Assembly: GCA_948470475.1 (NCBI GenBank) | Contig: OX419336.1 | Coordinates: forward strand, 32,986,915-33,050,914 | Direction of reading: 5' to 3' | Source of the DNA: Galaxea fascicularis | Taxonomy: Eukaryota; Cnidaria; Anthozoa; Scleractinia; Euphylliidae | DNA: 64,000 nt | In this document: positions 1-13,420 of the stretch, one piece after another | Layout of the letters: each line of letters begins with the position of its first letter | Position numbering within the stretch: position 1 is the stretch's first letter | Translations under genes and position numbers: made by a program | Notes under the pieces: model-generated | The model's database searches: none | The model's input: only the letters and a program-made list of their open reading frames with translations | What the model was told of the DNA's origin: nothing

Positions 1-1370
1 TCATGCAGGTTCTTAATATATTTATTTTGTATCAATTTGATTTGTATTTGCATGACAAAGTATTATTAAACTTAAACTTAAAATCTAGACAGAGCAGGCA
101 GCAGTGAGAAGTAGGTGGTGGTTTCTCCCGGTTGCTGGCTTCTTATGAAACCCCTGCACATGTGTGGGGGGGCAGGGTCAACTTTGGGACAAAAAAACAA
201 AAAAAAAGTGTGCTTATTCTCAACATCAATCATTGATGTCAATTTTTAGTATAATCTTGTCCAAAATCAAAGTATTCGTATTACACAATAGATGATAATA
301 AATAATTTATAGTGATATGTACATGTACAGTGTAATGTTACTCTACTCTGTGGGTGTGTGAAGAACAAATCTTGTTACTTGAAGGCTGGAATAATAATTA
401 TTATAATTTGAAATGATCATAGTTATGGTTTTGTAATTTAGCAGCCATGTTGACTTAATGGAACATAAGCAGCAGCTGTCTCTGTACAAGACCCATGCAT
501 GGTCATTTAAAAATGCTTTGCCCAACCATGTCCACAATAAGGAAGGATGCCAACACCCTAGCTATCAATATCCATAATTTTGTTCAGCTTGTTGACAAGG
601 TATCATTTCACTTTATGTCCACTGGTGTTTGATGTCATAATTATTTAGAAGCTGTATTGAAGATTCTTTAGACAATAACCAGAGTTGTAATGTTACATGT
701 ATTATTAGATTGTACAGATTTGTGAAAAGGAACCACTGGTGTATAAAAAAGAATTGAACTGGAATAAACCTGATTGATTGTGATTGTGATGCTGAGTTAC
801 TATAAAAAGAACACTTGACAGAAGGTATGGATTGCAAAGGGGTGAAAGAACGTGCCTCCCACCAGTTTGGCGTAGCTTCATGGGCAGAGTTTGTTGTTGG
901 TTCTGAACCTTGGTCTGAGGTTCTTGTTCAGGTACTGTACTCTGGTTTTCTGCTGTCATCAAAAGCCAACATTTCCAAATTCCAATTTAAAAATTCCAGA
1001 ATGCAAGGGCCACAGATTTGTCAGTCAAATTGACTGTTCAGTGTCACAAAGCTGATTATATTTTGGGGGTACATTGGATTAGTTATCTGAAATTGCATCA
1101 AAGTTGTCCATGTTGAGCTGGCAAAAACCAGCCACAGATCTAGGGATAAACCCTTGCTGAACCACTAAACCAGTTGCACCTTAGGACTATATAATATTAT
1201 TGCAAAGCTTGCACAGGTTCACCAAGGATGACAAGACAGGTATGATAACACCTTAGAAGTACAGTAGGTGCCTTTCTAACTTGTCACTAAAGTTAGGTTG
1301 AGTCTGCATCACACAGTAAGGAAAGTGTAACCACATAAAATTATTTTTAATCAAAACGACAGTTAAAACC
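1..1370. other. Intergenic, no gene recognised
   Basis: AT-rich sequence downstream of ATP5PB. Only short open frames without recognisable domains are present, several of them without an ATG. A C/G-run around 166-177 and stretches of TGATTG repeats near 770-790 give it a repeat-derived look, but I cannot assign a family. Confidence 0.5.
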
Positions 1371-1431
1371 AATTTAACTTTATTTGGCATTCAGCACATT
1401 TTAACCTTGTAGGAATCCCATAACATGCAGT

Positions 1432-1437
1432 TTTATT
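1432..1437 (-). promoter_or_regulatory. Poly(A) signal of ATP5PB
   Basis: AATAAA on the minus strand, about 58 bases after the ATP5PB stop codon. A second AATAAA lies at 1379-1384 and could serve as an alternative. The 3-prime UTR is therefore probably 80-140 bases long. Confidence 0.65.
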
Positions 1438-1494
1438 CACAAAAGCAGAAGCACAACATTTGCCCAAAAATATAGGTGGTAAAAAAAAATGACG

Positions 1495-4400
1495 TTATGC
1501 TGGTGCCATTGCCTTCAGGTCTTTTATACACTGGCTAACACTTTCTTTTTCCTGGAAGAGGATCAGAAAATGAAAGTAAATTAAATCATTTTAATATGAA
1601 TATGATAAAAAAATATCAAACATGTTTGATATTTTCCTCATCGCCTTGCAAGGCGAATTTCTCACCGCAAATTTGCCGTACACGTGAGGAAACGGCTGAG
1701 CTAACTGCCTCGCAAGGAATTTTGCTCAGCTCTCTCCTCAAGTGTGCGGCGGGCTTAAGGAACGCATGCTACACTCTACTTCATTAACCCATTTAACTGT
1801 CAAAATGTAACAAGAAGCGACCAGTTTTCATTTTTAACTGACAAACATACCAAAAACAAAGACAATTGAGCAGACTGTGCAAATTAATATTGAACATACC
1901 AGTTGAGGTGAGATGCTCTTCACAACTTCTCGCTCCACCCAATCAATTATGTGCTTTTGCTCGGTTCTTCGCTGAAATGCTTCAATCTCTGCTTGGTAAT
2001 CCTGTGTTTAAAATTTGTAATCTTTCTGAGAAAAAGCTAACTACAAGGGTTTGGGTCTTTAGAAAAGACCAGACAGGGTTTTTATTTGAGAAGATTGATT
2101 GTAGTAGACAATCCACCATTACACACTGTATGCTCTTAATATAAATGTTTTAACTGACAGTCTAGTCTCCACAACAACTTTATTTTCGTCCAGCCTTACA
2201 CCTGTATAGTTTCTGAGTGGCAAGACAATGCAATTTCCAAGATTTTAATGACTTTTTGAAATAGCAATTGGAGACATCTCTAACAGAGGCAGGCATATGA
2301 TTTTGCCATTAATCAATCTGCATTTAATTATGTATTTTCTTCAACAGTAAGGTCTAATCAAGGCCACTCTGGGCCTGTTACAATGTTGGAAAACAGTCAG
2401 CAATTTTAAGGTTTGTGGACAAAGCCAATAAAAAGAGCCCGGCTTACCAAACGATTCTTCACCTCTCTTACAACCTCATGTAGTTTGTTGCGGTACTCCA
2501 ATTCCATCGACATAGCATTGATTTCCTACAAAAAAAATTGACAAAAAGATGTTGACAACTTGTGGAAGTTTACTGCATACACATGTTTATTCATAAAACA
2601 ATAAGCAAGCTGTATACACACTCTCGCACTGCTCATCAAAGTATGCTGTTGGTTAGTACTTTAACAAAACTTTTGGAGTCCATGTTGTCAGAAAGTTTGA
2701 AGGCGGCTTTATTGTTGAAGTAAATGTAGGTGGCTATTTTGCTATCTTATAGCTAAACCAGGACTAACGAATCAGAGGAATTTAGGAATATCCAAGCAGT
2801 GGCTGACAGGAACACTAAGTTAGTGGTGACTTTTGCTGGCGACCCACTACTTGGGTAACCATGGTAGTCAACTTAAGCAAACTGAACAAACAGTTCTGGT
2901 GGTCCCACCGATGACCATTCAAAGTATAACTTGATCAGATCAACAAAGGTTCAAAGTAGAATCAAAGTTAGTGTCACAATAATCTTACAGTACGTCAATG
3001 CAACTTGCCAGCCTTACCCTATTAATTTCAATGACATCCTTCCTGGCAGTCAGCATGTATTCAACTTTCTTGAGCTCCTCTATCTGATTGGTTAGAGCCT
3101 GAATCTCAGCATTCCTGCCTGCATTGAACATATCAAGGATCTCCTGTTGAAATGAATAAACTGGTGTCAGTGTGAAAGAAAAAAAATAAATGATCAAACA
3201 TAAGTGTAAAACCCAGAAAAGCCAAAAAAAGTTTCAACTGGAGTACATGTATGAATGTTTTCAACATTTTGATAAACACAATAATAATCTAAACAATATC
3301 TATAAATTAATACCAGTGTAATAGACACTTGAACCCATAAGGATGAGAAAGAAAAAACCCTTACTTTACTGGGTGCCCGACTTTTACTGTTGCACTGGTA
3401 AATATTTTTACAGACCATGCCTGAAAAATCTACACCCAAAACATTTAATATTACCATGATGACATTTTTTTCCAAATCATTTTCATTTTTGTCTTTGAGG
3501 AGTTTGGAATTTTCCACTGATGTAAAATTGACATGCTTTGCTGTTCCATTACTTGTCCATGACTTGCTTTTCAGGGGATTAAGCCCTCCGTACAAGTATT
3601 CTTGAAGCAAAGGCAAAAATTTCATGTTTTAATGATAACTTATTCAGAAATGTTAAGTGATGTCTTGTGTTAATGTCAAGTGTTCTTCCCAAAAACCAAC
3701 ATTTGATTTGCTTTGAGTTGGTTTAGAATTGTAAACAATTTAGAATTCTAAAATTCCTGAGTAAGGTGCATGCACTCATATTCATATGCTAATTTGTGTT
3801 GGGCAAGTGATAAATTTCTTATTATAAAATTATTATTATTCATGGCTATTTTAATTTGGAGTCACAATCTGTAACACTTTAAATTCCATTGTACATAAGT
3901 ACCTAACCTGATATCTAGCATCAAGCATATCTGCTATTGGTTTGGAAATCTTTTTGGCAAGGAAGTAAACAGTTGATCCCATGACAACCGCAAGAACAGT
4001 CTACAAGATAACATTCAGAAAAAGGTATATATAAAATCACTCACACTTACTTGTGTGTGCAACTTTTATTAACATTAAGTTATTGTTCAAAGAAGAAGTT
4101 TCATGTACAAGTTTTGTTGTTTGTGCTTACAAGAATTGCTGGGCAAAGAAAAATTAGTGGGCAAGATTTCCACACAGCTCCATAGAGTACATTTTGTGAC
4201 TAAAACTCTATTCGTTTTTGGAACAGGGTTAGTATGATAATGATGCATGTATGTATGGGGCTCTGTGGAAATCTTTCTAATTTATTATAATGCCTGCAGT
4301 CGTTACAAGGAAATCTGGCCTGCTCAGCAGCCAATCAAATTTCTTGTACTATCATTACCATAATTATAATAAAGACTATGACACAATAGCTAGATTCCCC

Positions 4401-7400
4401 AGCTAATCTTTACACATCTCCACTAGTACTTCAAACAGCCTTGCTAAAGATACCATAAAAAAATGTGGCAAAGAGTTCCCCATTTAGGACACAGTGTATG
4501 ACATACACTGTAAAAGGCGTCTAAGGGGAGCTAGCCAGTCCAAATGAACTGTATCTGAGTGTCTGAAGATACCAAAATGAACATTGAGCAAGAACTACAG
4601 CTTTCAACATACACATTGTTATATTTGAACTGGAAGTCCAGTGTTTTAACCACTGTCTTTTAAGACCTTCACATGAGAACAAAGCTGTTAGTGCTGACAT
4701 GGGTGACAGATTGTGAAATTAAAAAAAATAATTTTCAAATTTAAGCATGGTATTCGTACCTCATCATGGATAACAAACAACTCCTTTGAGAGTGCATAAG
4801 CTAGAAATCCTCCAATGAGAAGAGTTTGCCCTGTAACAACCATAATTATATGGAATAAAGATTTGTTTGTTTGTTCATTTGTCAAAACAAAAGGTCGTTA
4901 ATTAGTAAGCGTATAAAAGGGTCCTTTTTGCAACACTAGATCACCCCTGATGAAGACACTAGACAGGAGTGTCAAAACATTGGGTCGTGAATTGTAACTT
5001 TTTAAGTTACATTCATCAATTTTCAAACCAGAGTAGCATCAAACCATGTCTGAAGATTTGTTTGGTGTGAAAATCTCCACAACTGGTAACCTGCAGACTA
5101 ACTACATAAAATTGATAAGACAACTTGATATTCTTCACATCTACAGATTTAAGCCCCAACAGGAAAACACATAGACTTTGTACCTAATTTTAATTACTTT
5201 ATATGTCAAGCAAGGTACTCTACTGAATGATAACATTACAATACACCAAAGGTATGCTCAACCAAAATGATCATTTCACAGCAAGTAAACATTTTTTGTG
5301 TCCTTCATAAAGCAGGGCTATGGTCTAGCAGCATCTGGTTACCTCTGGTGACTTACTTTTGCCTTTGGGTGACCAGGAAATACTAGTTTTTGACCAAACT
5401 TATAAGCTGGATTTTGGGCACCCAACTACTTTTCTTAGAGCACAGCCTTATCAAGGTAATTTTACATTCATTCTAGATGCCACTGGACAGTGACACCAAG
5501 GTTAGACAGTATACATATACTACTGCATCACTTTGAATCATTTTCTATCATTTTCTTTAGAATTAAACCACAGTTTGAAAGCTCTTACCTGTTTCTCCAG
5601 TTTTCTCTTTCAGCATGGCAGTGACATCTCTAAAGAACTGTCCAAACTCTGGCTGAGCGGTCTCCTCTACAAAAAAATGACCAGGATTAAAACAACATGA
5701 ATTCTTAACCGTAAGACAAGGCCATCAAGTACAAATAAATAGATGAAACAAGGACTGGGCCTATTAAATTATCATCACTCTAAAGTTCAATAACAACTCT
5801 TTACTCAACACTTCTGTATTAATTTTCTTCTGTATTTTTCTACCACTTTATCCTAATTTACTGAGATCAAAACAACTTTAAAAGTGCTTTTTATAAAGCT
5901 CACCAGGGTTGTTGTTAGAAGCCAGGACCCTGGTACTTACACCCATATACAGCTGTACTCTGAACAAATTTTAATTACCTGCATTTGCCATTAAGGTAAG
6001 ATTGTATGGGTACCCACCTATTAAGATTCCTGTGCCCCTGTATTTCTTCAGTTAATACAACTACTGGCTCATAAGGAATGTTGCGCAATGTACAATATAC
6101 AGTTGTACATGTATATTAATGAGAAAACTAATGATAGTAACACATGTTTTACTTGTTATGAAATTAACCATGCCTTAGCTTAGTGTCAGAACAGTGTCAG
6201 TCATGTTTGAGAGAGGTACAAAATGATATTTACCTTTAACTTGAGGAACTTGACACATCAGTCTTGTAGTGGCTGGAACACTATAGTAAATTCAATGACA
6301 AAAAGATCTTAAATGTCTTAAATGATATACAGCTGTGCAGTAGCTGCTCTTTTCAGGCATAGGCCCAGGGATTTTGCACTAATGTTTTGATCTAGATTAT
6401 ATGTGGCTGAATGCAATTTAGGCAAGGTTAAACTCGAGACAATGCTGTCGTTGGTCTTGCTCATTTGTGCTAATAATCTGCGGAGTGGGCACCCGTGGAA
6501 TTTGCAGGGATGGATTGCACATGCTTGGCTTCAAGCGAAATATTCGCTGATTCATTCAGCCATTGCAAGTCTTTACAGATTAATTCAGCCTTTGCTTAGT
6601 TCTTTGAGCGAATTTTTTTGGATTCTCAATTGGCGATGAGTTCAAAGCTCCTTTGCCAGAAAAGCAACTTACTGAGTACCATACCATAATAGCTGAAATC
6701 TCTAGCTACTTTTTACATATCCCAGCTTTCTTCAAAAATTAGCAACAGTCCTACACTTAATACTCACCACTGGAACTAAACATTCATACAGGTAATTTGA
6801 TAAACTAATGCACAGTGCAAGAGTATACAACATTACTATCACTGTTATACTCTGCACATTCCCACTAACTCAATTACAAGTATAAAATTAATATTATTGT
6901 AAGATGACACCCCTGTGTTCTCTTCGAAAATAATGCACTTTTCAAGTTGAGAAAAAGCGAAGTATAATTTTATGGAGAATGCAGAAAACCACCTTATTCT
7001 TCTGAATGGTAATAAAAAAAGTGAACAAGTCAAGATGAGTTCCAAGATTTCATCCTACTGGAATCACACCAAAGGCCATAATCATGTTAACATCTCCTTT
7101 TTAATCATTTTGTGCATTGTTTGTATCTGTGGTTGGGGGGGCTCAAAAAATTTATAATTCACTTAAAATGCACATCATCTGTTTACCTAACCCGTGCAGA
7201 TCGTAACAGCCTTGCTGTACCACCTAAAACATTAAAACAACAATGGCAGTTAGATCAAAACTATTTCATCCAAAAGAGGAAACAAAGGGAATATCAGAAA
7301 ATTCTCAACTTAGGTCAAAGTTGGTTCTATCTTGGGGTTATAATAATTACCAACTTCTAATATGGGGTTTTTCTTGGGGAAAAGTTGCATTACATTTCTA

Positions 7401-7911
7401 CAGTATGTACATTGTATTACTTAAAGAATACAATGCACATTTGCAATTCCCAATGCGTGTTTCCCAAATTAGACCCAAAATCAGCTTCTCCACTTGATGA
7501 AATTGGGAATAACTTGGGTTGATATGAATTATATAACCATAAATTTAAAGCCTGCTGTTTTGGATAAGGTAGAAGATCTGTCAAGTGGTAATTCATTAGC
7601 TCATTACCTCAACAAAGTCGTTCCTTATGTTATTCTCAGTAAGTCGATTTGTTCTAAAATGGCAGAGATTGATATTCTTTCCTGAATGTTTTTTAAAAAA
7701 ACCAGCCAAAAAGTTTTAAGATATTTTCAGATATAGGACGATACTGCAACTTCCAATTCAGCCATGCCAACATATGCCAACGACGAAATTTAGGATGCAA
7801 AAGTCTTTTCTTCCCTCCTCCGGCCGTTTAAGTTGAAATAAAGTGCAAAATTCTGCATTAACAGAACAACTACTTACCGATTCTGGTGGCCAAACGTAGC
7901 CTTGAAATCAT
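1495..7911 (-). CDS. ATP5PB: Mitochondrial ATP synthase peripheral-stalk subunit b, ten exons
   Basis: Subunit b of the F1Fo ATP synthase, the membrane-anchored peripheral stalk in the inner mitochondrial membrane. Exons, 5-prime to 3-prime on the minus strand: 7911-7878, 7223-7187, 6280-6234, 5666-5589, 4830-4760, 4000-3908, 3143-3018, 2525-2448, 2001-1900, 1551-1495. All junctions are GT-AG and phases match; the sum is 723 nt, giving 240 residues (human is 256). Residues 1-38 are Arg-rich, without acidic residues, as expected of a mitochondrial presequence. Two hydrophobic segments (about 67-86 and 90-106) flank a short loop; the first contains AYALSKELFVI, very close to the vertebrate ALSKEIYVI motif. 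Residues 107-222 are a long charged helix; IIDWVEREVVKSIS near 208-220 matches vertebrate MINWVEKHVVQSIS. The start is the first ATG of the presequence frame. Family assignment is from recalled homologues and is secure. Confidence 0.95.
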
Positions 7912-8042
7912 GGTCGCTTGATCTAAATGTTTTCCAATATGGCCGACCCGGTATAATGCGAAGCTGCAGTGCACACTGGGATATTTTGTTGGTAACCGAG
8001 CCTCCTCAGTCTTTGTTGTCTTGTAGGTCTGCAAATTTAAGC

Positions 8043-8300
8043 CCCGGGGCGCTTCCATTTACATGGAAAATCCGGAAATTCTGGTTGGAAAATCAAATGG
8101 TACGTACCATTCCATGTGGAACTTTTCAGAAATAATGGACCATCGGCTTAATCAATGCACTTTTTCTGTTCTTCCTTAGCTCCCCAACTGATATTAGTGC
8201 ATTTTGTGGCTTATCCATTTTGCATTTGGACAAGCTGCAGCATTGAATATTTACCTAAAATTTCCACCCAGATGGATCGTGTAAATGGAAAGCGCCCCCG
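8043..8300. mobile_element. Inverted-repeat (MITE-like) element, TIR about 22 bp
   Basis: The left end CCCCGGGGCGCTTCCATTTA (from 8043) is matched in inverted orientation by TGTAAATGGAAAGCGCCCCC (8280-8299) with one base inserted. There is no coding capacity. It lies 130 bp upstream of the ATP5PB start codon and abuts the next element, sharing the C/G-rich boundary. I recall this as a common dispersed cnidarian repeat; a self-search of a coral genome would settle copy number. Confidence 0.75.
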
Positions 8301-8421
8301 GTTGTTCAAAGGCTGGATAGCGCTATCCACATCCGATAGTGGAATTAGCTTTCCCATTACTTATCCGCTGGATAGTGATTTATCCGGTGGATAGCGCTAT
8401 CCAACTTTTAAACAACCGGGG
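8296..8421. mobile_element. MITE-like element with GGATAGCGCTATCC palindromes
   Basis: A 126-bp element whose ends CCCCGGTTGTTCAAA (8296) and TTTAAACAACCGGGG (ends 8421) are inverted repeats. The palindrome GGATAGCGCTATCC occurs next to both ends (8315-8328, 8389-8402), and related GGATA/TATCC words fill the middle, so the whole unit can fold into one long hairpin. Noncoding. It is a dispersed repeat family familiar from corals and anemones. Confidence 0.8.
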
Positions 8422-9369
8422 CCAGAAGTCTTTCATGAGGCATAACTCACTGAAGTGAAAAAATAAAACCCGGCATAACGACTGACATAAAGCAACTGTC
8501 TCCCATCTGACAAGGATTGTACAAATTACAAAAGTGAATTATTTGAGTAGATTTAGATAATCTACAGTGTGAGATCTAAAAGCATCCCCTCATAAATGCA
8601 TTCAGTAGTTCACTATTCTCAGGAGTATTTCTGTCGTTGTTGATGTTGTTTTTCTTAAGTTACGACAGGGTGTGGGGGAGTGGTTCCAAGTAGCAATCCT
8701 TTTTCCTCGCCCGGCGTTAGTTCGAGGCCATAGGAGTTCTGATTGGTCCATTTGCTCGTTATGTTGGCTTTGTTGTGCAGAGGGATATACTGGGTTATAC
8801 AGGGGTATGCAGGGATGCGCTAAGGTAATCATGCCCTTGGGTAATCATGCGTTACAAAAACGTGGCTGGACCGTCTGAATTAGCCCTACATTATCTTGGC
8901 TGGAGTTTACTAAGCGAACGCAGAGTTCATGAAGGTTAGGCAAATCTTTAAGGTTCTCCATGACTTGGCACCTGCGAGACTTTCGGATATCTTCAGGAAC
9001 TCTTGTTCAGTCAACAGTTACCATCTGATTATAAGTTAGCCCTTCCATTGCCAAAGACTGGATTTTTCATAAAAAAAAAAAAAGAGTGTTAGCTATAATG
9101 GTGCAAGGGTCTGGCATTCCTTACTGAATGAAAATTAATAAGTAATTGTGAAATTCTGGATACGTTTGATAAGCTCATTTCAACCTATAAACCAAATGTC
9201 AAATGGTAATCTATTCTTAGGGTAATATTTAATGCATGAATAGTTTTAGTCATACTTAGCTTTAGTTATACTTAGCGCACGCCCCTACTGGAAACCAGCT
9301 AGTGTTATTTACATTGTTAAATAGGCTAGCGGGATTAAATAAAGTAGATCTTATCTTATCGTATACAAA

Positions 9370-9576
9370 GGGTCCCCTATACTTTTTTCGTGAAACGCGA
9401 TTGGGACTATTTCTTTCTCGTGAAATGTGATTTAGGTTTATTTGTTCATTCGTGATTCGTGATTGCCGATATTGATCTTATCGTGAACGTGAACGAATTT
9501 TGGGAATTATCCGTGACGCGTGAACAGTCTCAATATTTTTACGTGAATGCATTTTCCAAAGTGGTATAGGAGACCC
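9370..9576. mobile_element. MITE-like element, 13-bp TIR
   Basis: GGGTCCCCTATAC at 9370-9382 is repeated inverted as GTATAGGAGACCC at 9564-9576 (12 of 13 matching). The interior contains several CGTGAA/TTCACG words (for example TCGTGAAACGCG, CCGTGACGCGTGAACAG) and no open frame. Confidence 0.65.
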
Positions 9577-9607
9577 TCTATACAGGGGTATACAAGGGTA
9601 TACTTAT

Positions 9608-9723
9608 AACAATTATTCTACGAGGGCACGCTGGATATGAAATGATAAATATTCAACGAGGCGCGTAGCGCCGAGTTGGTTTTGATGATTTCATATCCAG
9701 CAAGACCGAGTAGAATAATTGTT
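9608..9723. mobile_element. MITE-like element, 13-bp perfect TIR
   Basis: AACAATTATTCTA at 9608-9620 is perfectly inverted at 9711-9723. Further inside, GCTGGATATGAAATGAT pairs with GATTTCATATCCAGC, so most of this 116-bp unit is self-complementary. This end sequence is typical of a very abundant anthozoan foldback family (recalled, not searched). Confidence 0.8.
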
Positions 9724-10697
9724 TTATTAAAAACACTGCGACCACGAATTGAGAATCTGAACCAAAAGAAAACGAAAGAAAGCCAAACGTCGAGAAAGAG
9801 AAAACCGTGAAAAGGAAACATTTGTCAATCACACGACTAAACGAAAAGGGCGCGAAAACTTTAGATTTGTGGCAGCGTTTCTGGGAAAAGTTGAATGAAT
9901 TTAAATGGTCAATATTTTTGTAAAAAGTATTTCAATCATTGTTTGTAAAGCGGATGGAATGGCTTTCACATGGAGTACGTACCGAAGAAAGCAAACAACT
10001 CAGAAGCTAAAGACGAATTTGATCAAAACGAAGACATATCTTCAGTTTATTTTGATGAACTAGAACATAACCTCACCGAAACTGGGTCGGAAACATGAAA
10101 ACCTGAGGGATAAGCAAAAGAAATATTATGGTAATTATAAGCCCCTTGAAGTTTATCTGATGCATGGCACAAAAACTGGAACCGCGGTCGAGCAGAATAA
10201 CAAAAACAACGAGAGTAGCGATTCTTCTCAGTCGTTTTTAATAAATCAAAGTAACACTTACATTGCATCGAGTGCAGGTAAAAGTGGTTTTTACTGATTT
10301 TACTGTTTTTACTGAAGGATTTCCGATAGTGAATGCTGCTGTGAACTTTTGTCAGAGCTGCAGGGAAATTGCGGTTTAAAAAAGAAACTAGCACAGGTCT
10401 GGTCTTTTGTCGCTCTAAAACATCCGTCTGTATTTCGGTTCCAGTGTTTCAATTTCCGTTTGAGATGATTTTGATAATGGCTGCCTGTTTCGGGGAAAAT
10501 TTTACTCCAACTTACTCAGCTTTCTTTATTTGCTGACACGTTCTTTGACCATATTTGTCGCACTCGGTACTTGAGCTGATAACTTGTGTCCGGCTAGCCA
10601 ATGAAAATGCTGGAAATCTAATATCCGGAGTTCAGTTTTTAATAAATACTATTATGCAACGCTTTCGAGTGGTATACCGTGGAATATCCCACGAGTC

Positions 10698-10758
10698 ACT
10701 TGTATTTTCTGGTATACACTCGCCTTTAGGCGAGTGTGTATACCAAGAAGATACAAGT
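10698..10758. repeat. Long hairpin (28/31-bp arms)
   Basis: ACTTGTATTTTCTGGTATAC and its extension to 10725 are followed, after a 2-3 base loop, by the near-complete reverse complement to 10758, with one substitution and two small indels. It lies between no recognisable genes. It could be a small foldback element or the core of a MITE. Confidence 0.7.
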
Positions 10759-12942
10759 CCATACATGTATACCAAGAAAGTACAAGCACAGTCTCAAATT
10801 TTGATTTAATTAATGGTCAACAATTTCTACAACACCACTCGCGCCAGTTTCAAGGAATACTTCATGCTCCTATGTCACTTTTGCTTACTGACAGATTCAG
10901 CATTTTGAAATTTGATGAAATTTGTGGCATTCTAAAACCCGTACACCCTCAAAACATTATAAAACAAGATTTTGGTCTGATTTGGTAATCCGGTTTGTTT
11001 CTTGTTCTCAGTAACATTTTGGCCACCATGTTGCTGACCTAGGAGGAACACCAACATGTGGTAGACCAATATTAATACTTGTAATTTTCTGATTGTTTCC
11101 ACGATGACTTTCTTGTTAAACACACCCACCCACCGTCTGAACCGGGCCTTAAATATAAAATTGCCCACCAAACATATCTTGAAAAAATTATATGTTATTT
11201 ATACCAAAGCTATTTGTATTTTCACCATTACCATTTGGAACACGTTAATAGAACTTCATTAGAATAGAAACTGACTTCCCTGACTCATTAAATTTGTTTG
11301 ACCGCTGTTTATCAAAAATCATACAACCACTAACTGATGATTAATTTGAAATAAGTGTTGCCATAATTTTTAATTTACCCATGCATGAGGCCAGTTTGAA
11401 GATAATTTTAGGCTCACCACATTCAGTGAAAAATGAATTCTTACTGTGCAGCTTTTGCTCTAAAGAAGACACCCCTGAGATTTTGCCTGTTTTTGTTCAC
11501 ATGGTTAATTGCGTTCATTCAATTCTATTGGGTATTTAAGCCATAATTGTAAAACTGCATTGTGATATAACCGACTATGATAATCCGCCAAGCGTGGAAA
11601 GGCTCTTGGCTCACCGCTTAGCAACGACTCGTTCGATTAGTTCGTGGGAACGGAGAATAACTTTCGATGGGATATTTTGGAACGTGAAAGGACAGGTGCA
11701 ACTTTATTCTACATTACTCTATATCATTCGACATGGTTCTTTACAACTCAAAGAGGAAAGAAAAGTAAAGGCAAATGCGTACTCCACAGGTAAGCGAAAG
11801 CTGTTAGATGTTTAGGATTTTATAGCGGAAATTAAAAGATTACAAGAACAAGCAGAAGAAAGAAAACTAATCCACGAAAGCTTTTTCGGGTTTGATTACT
11901 TTGCGGCCAAATTTAACTCAATCCTCGAAGGAATACGGCATTGACGTCCGACATACCGATTTTAGGCGCAAAAATTCGAAACTTGGGCGAAGAGCTAAGA
12001 TCACCTTACGATCTGGTGTGAAATGAATAACTTAAAGCTGTGTATTTAAGAAAGAATTGATAGTTATCGAATATGATCCAAGGCATTGATCAAAACGCAA
12101 CCTTCACCCACATACTCTTCATTTTTTTCCGAAGGTTTCTAGAGGTTTTCCTACTCGACTAACGTATATATCTCTAAAGAATACTCGCATCTCCAGTCTT
12201 CAAGATTCGTTATCAGTGCCTGTAAACGTCTTGCAGACTGCTGAATAAAAAAGAGTATTCATGCAGTGAACATCAGGACATAAAAGGACGCTAGCCATAA
12301 GCGCATAGGCCTTGTGAACCTTAACTGTTCAATTCAACTGAACATCATGTTCTTGGATATCTATAAGCGCTACAATCTTGGCCTGTCGTACATATGTGCT
12401 CTGGTAAATTTCACTAAACTTACATTTTTTTCACCGTCTAAATTGCGCGCGGCAATCTCCCAGGACAATGTTGATAGGGAATGATACGATTAAAAATAAC
12501 CAAATGCTTTAGTGGATCACATTGCACTAGATGAGAGGGGTAGCTAAAGTGCCCCAGGACTACCGGATTTCGGTCACCAGTTTGTGGTTTGCTTGTCATA
12601 GTACGATGCAATATGTGAGTAGTGGTTAAGGTTGCTAGGACGTGTTCTCTGAATATGGTTTGACATAATCCCTCCTCGTGGTCTAGGCCTGGCAATGCTT
12701 TACTGAAGATGTAAAATACATAGCCGGACAGGCAAAAGTTCATGATACAAGTGTACCAATGTAATATGACACGACCAACGTCCCAGTAAGGAAAACAACT
12801 GAGAAATCTTTTAACTACGGTTTAGCCGATTTTAAAACATAACACCAATCGTTTTTATCCTTGCAAACCTTGGTGTGAAACTTTGAATAAGTCATGATTT
12901 TTTTTGTCATAAATTTGACCCCTGTCTCACACTGTTTCTAAC

Positions 12943-12943
12943 C

Positions 12944-13012
<69 letters not shown>
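12943..13012. repeat. (ATCA)n microsatellite
   Basis: About 17 uninterrupted tandem copies of the tetranucleotide ATCA, followed by a short diverged ATTCATTG stretch. Noncoding; expected to be length-polymorphic. Confidence 0.95.
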
Positions 13013-13013
<1 letters not shown>

Positions 13014-13420
13014 CATTGATAAATAAACAAACAAAAATAGGCAAGTAAAATAAATGGACTGATATGATAACTGTCGAGGACTCTTCGGTAAGCTGACTTT
13101 ACATCTTCGGTTGCTATTAAAACTAAGGCTTTCGTCAAATGCCGCGCAACAGGCCGATTTCTGTGGTCGTATAAGTTCTAATCGTCCAGTACCGTGGGTA
13201 AAGAGTAATTAGATGTCTTTGGCATCATTAGCTTGTGGTGAATTACAAGATAACAGTGTGAAGGAAGCTGGCGGAAGAGGTCTCCACAGAATTTTCTAGA
13301 CAACTTGAATTGTTATATTGACTGTTTTATTGTTTGTTCTTCTTTAAGTTTTGTGTGTTGCAAAAAGCTTGGTTGCGGAAGACAACAATTCTCAGTCGTG
13401 CCTGAGTTATTTGCTAAATT

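Larger units (their letters stand above)
7912..13420. other. Gene-poor interval, repeats only
   Basis: Between the ATP5PB start and the 13421 ORF I see the inverted-repeat elements listed separately, a poly-A run (9069-9083), a microsatellite and short non-conserved open frames. The longest (10047-10394 minus, 115 codons; 12438-12743 minus, 101 codons) show no domain, signal peptide or splice context and are not called. Confidence 0.5.

Noticed and set aside
10047..10394. 115-codon frame on the minus strand
   Set aside because: No domain, no signal peptide, unusual composition and no neighbouring exons.
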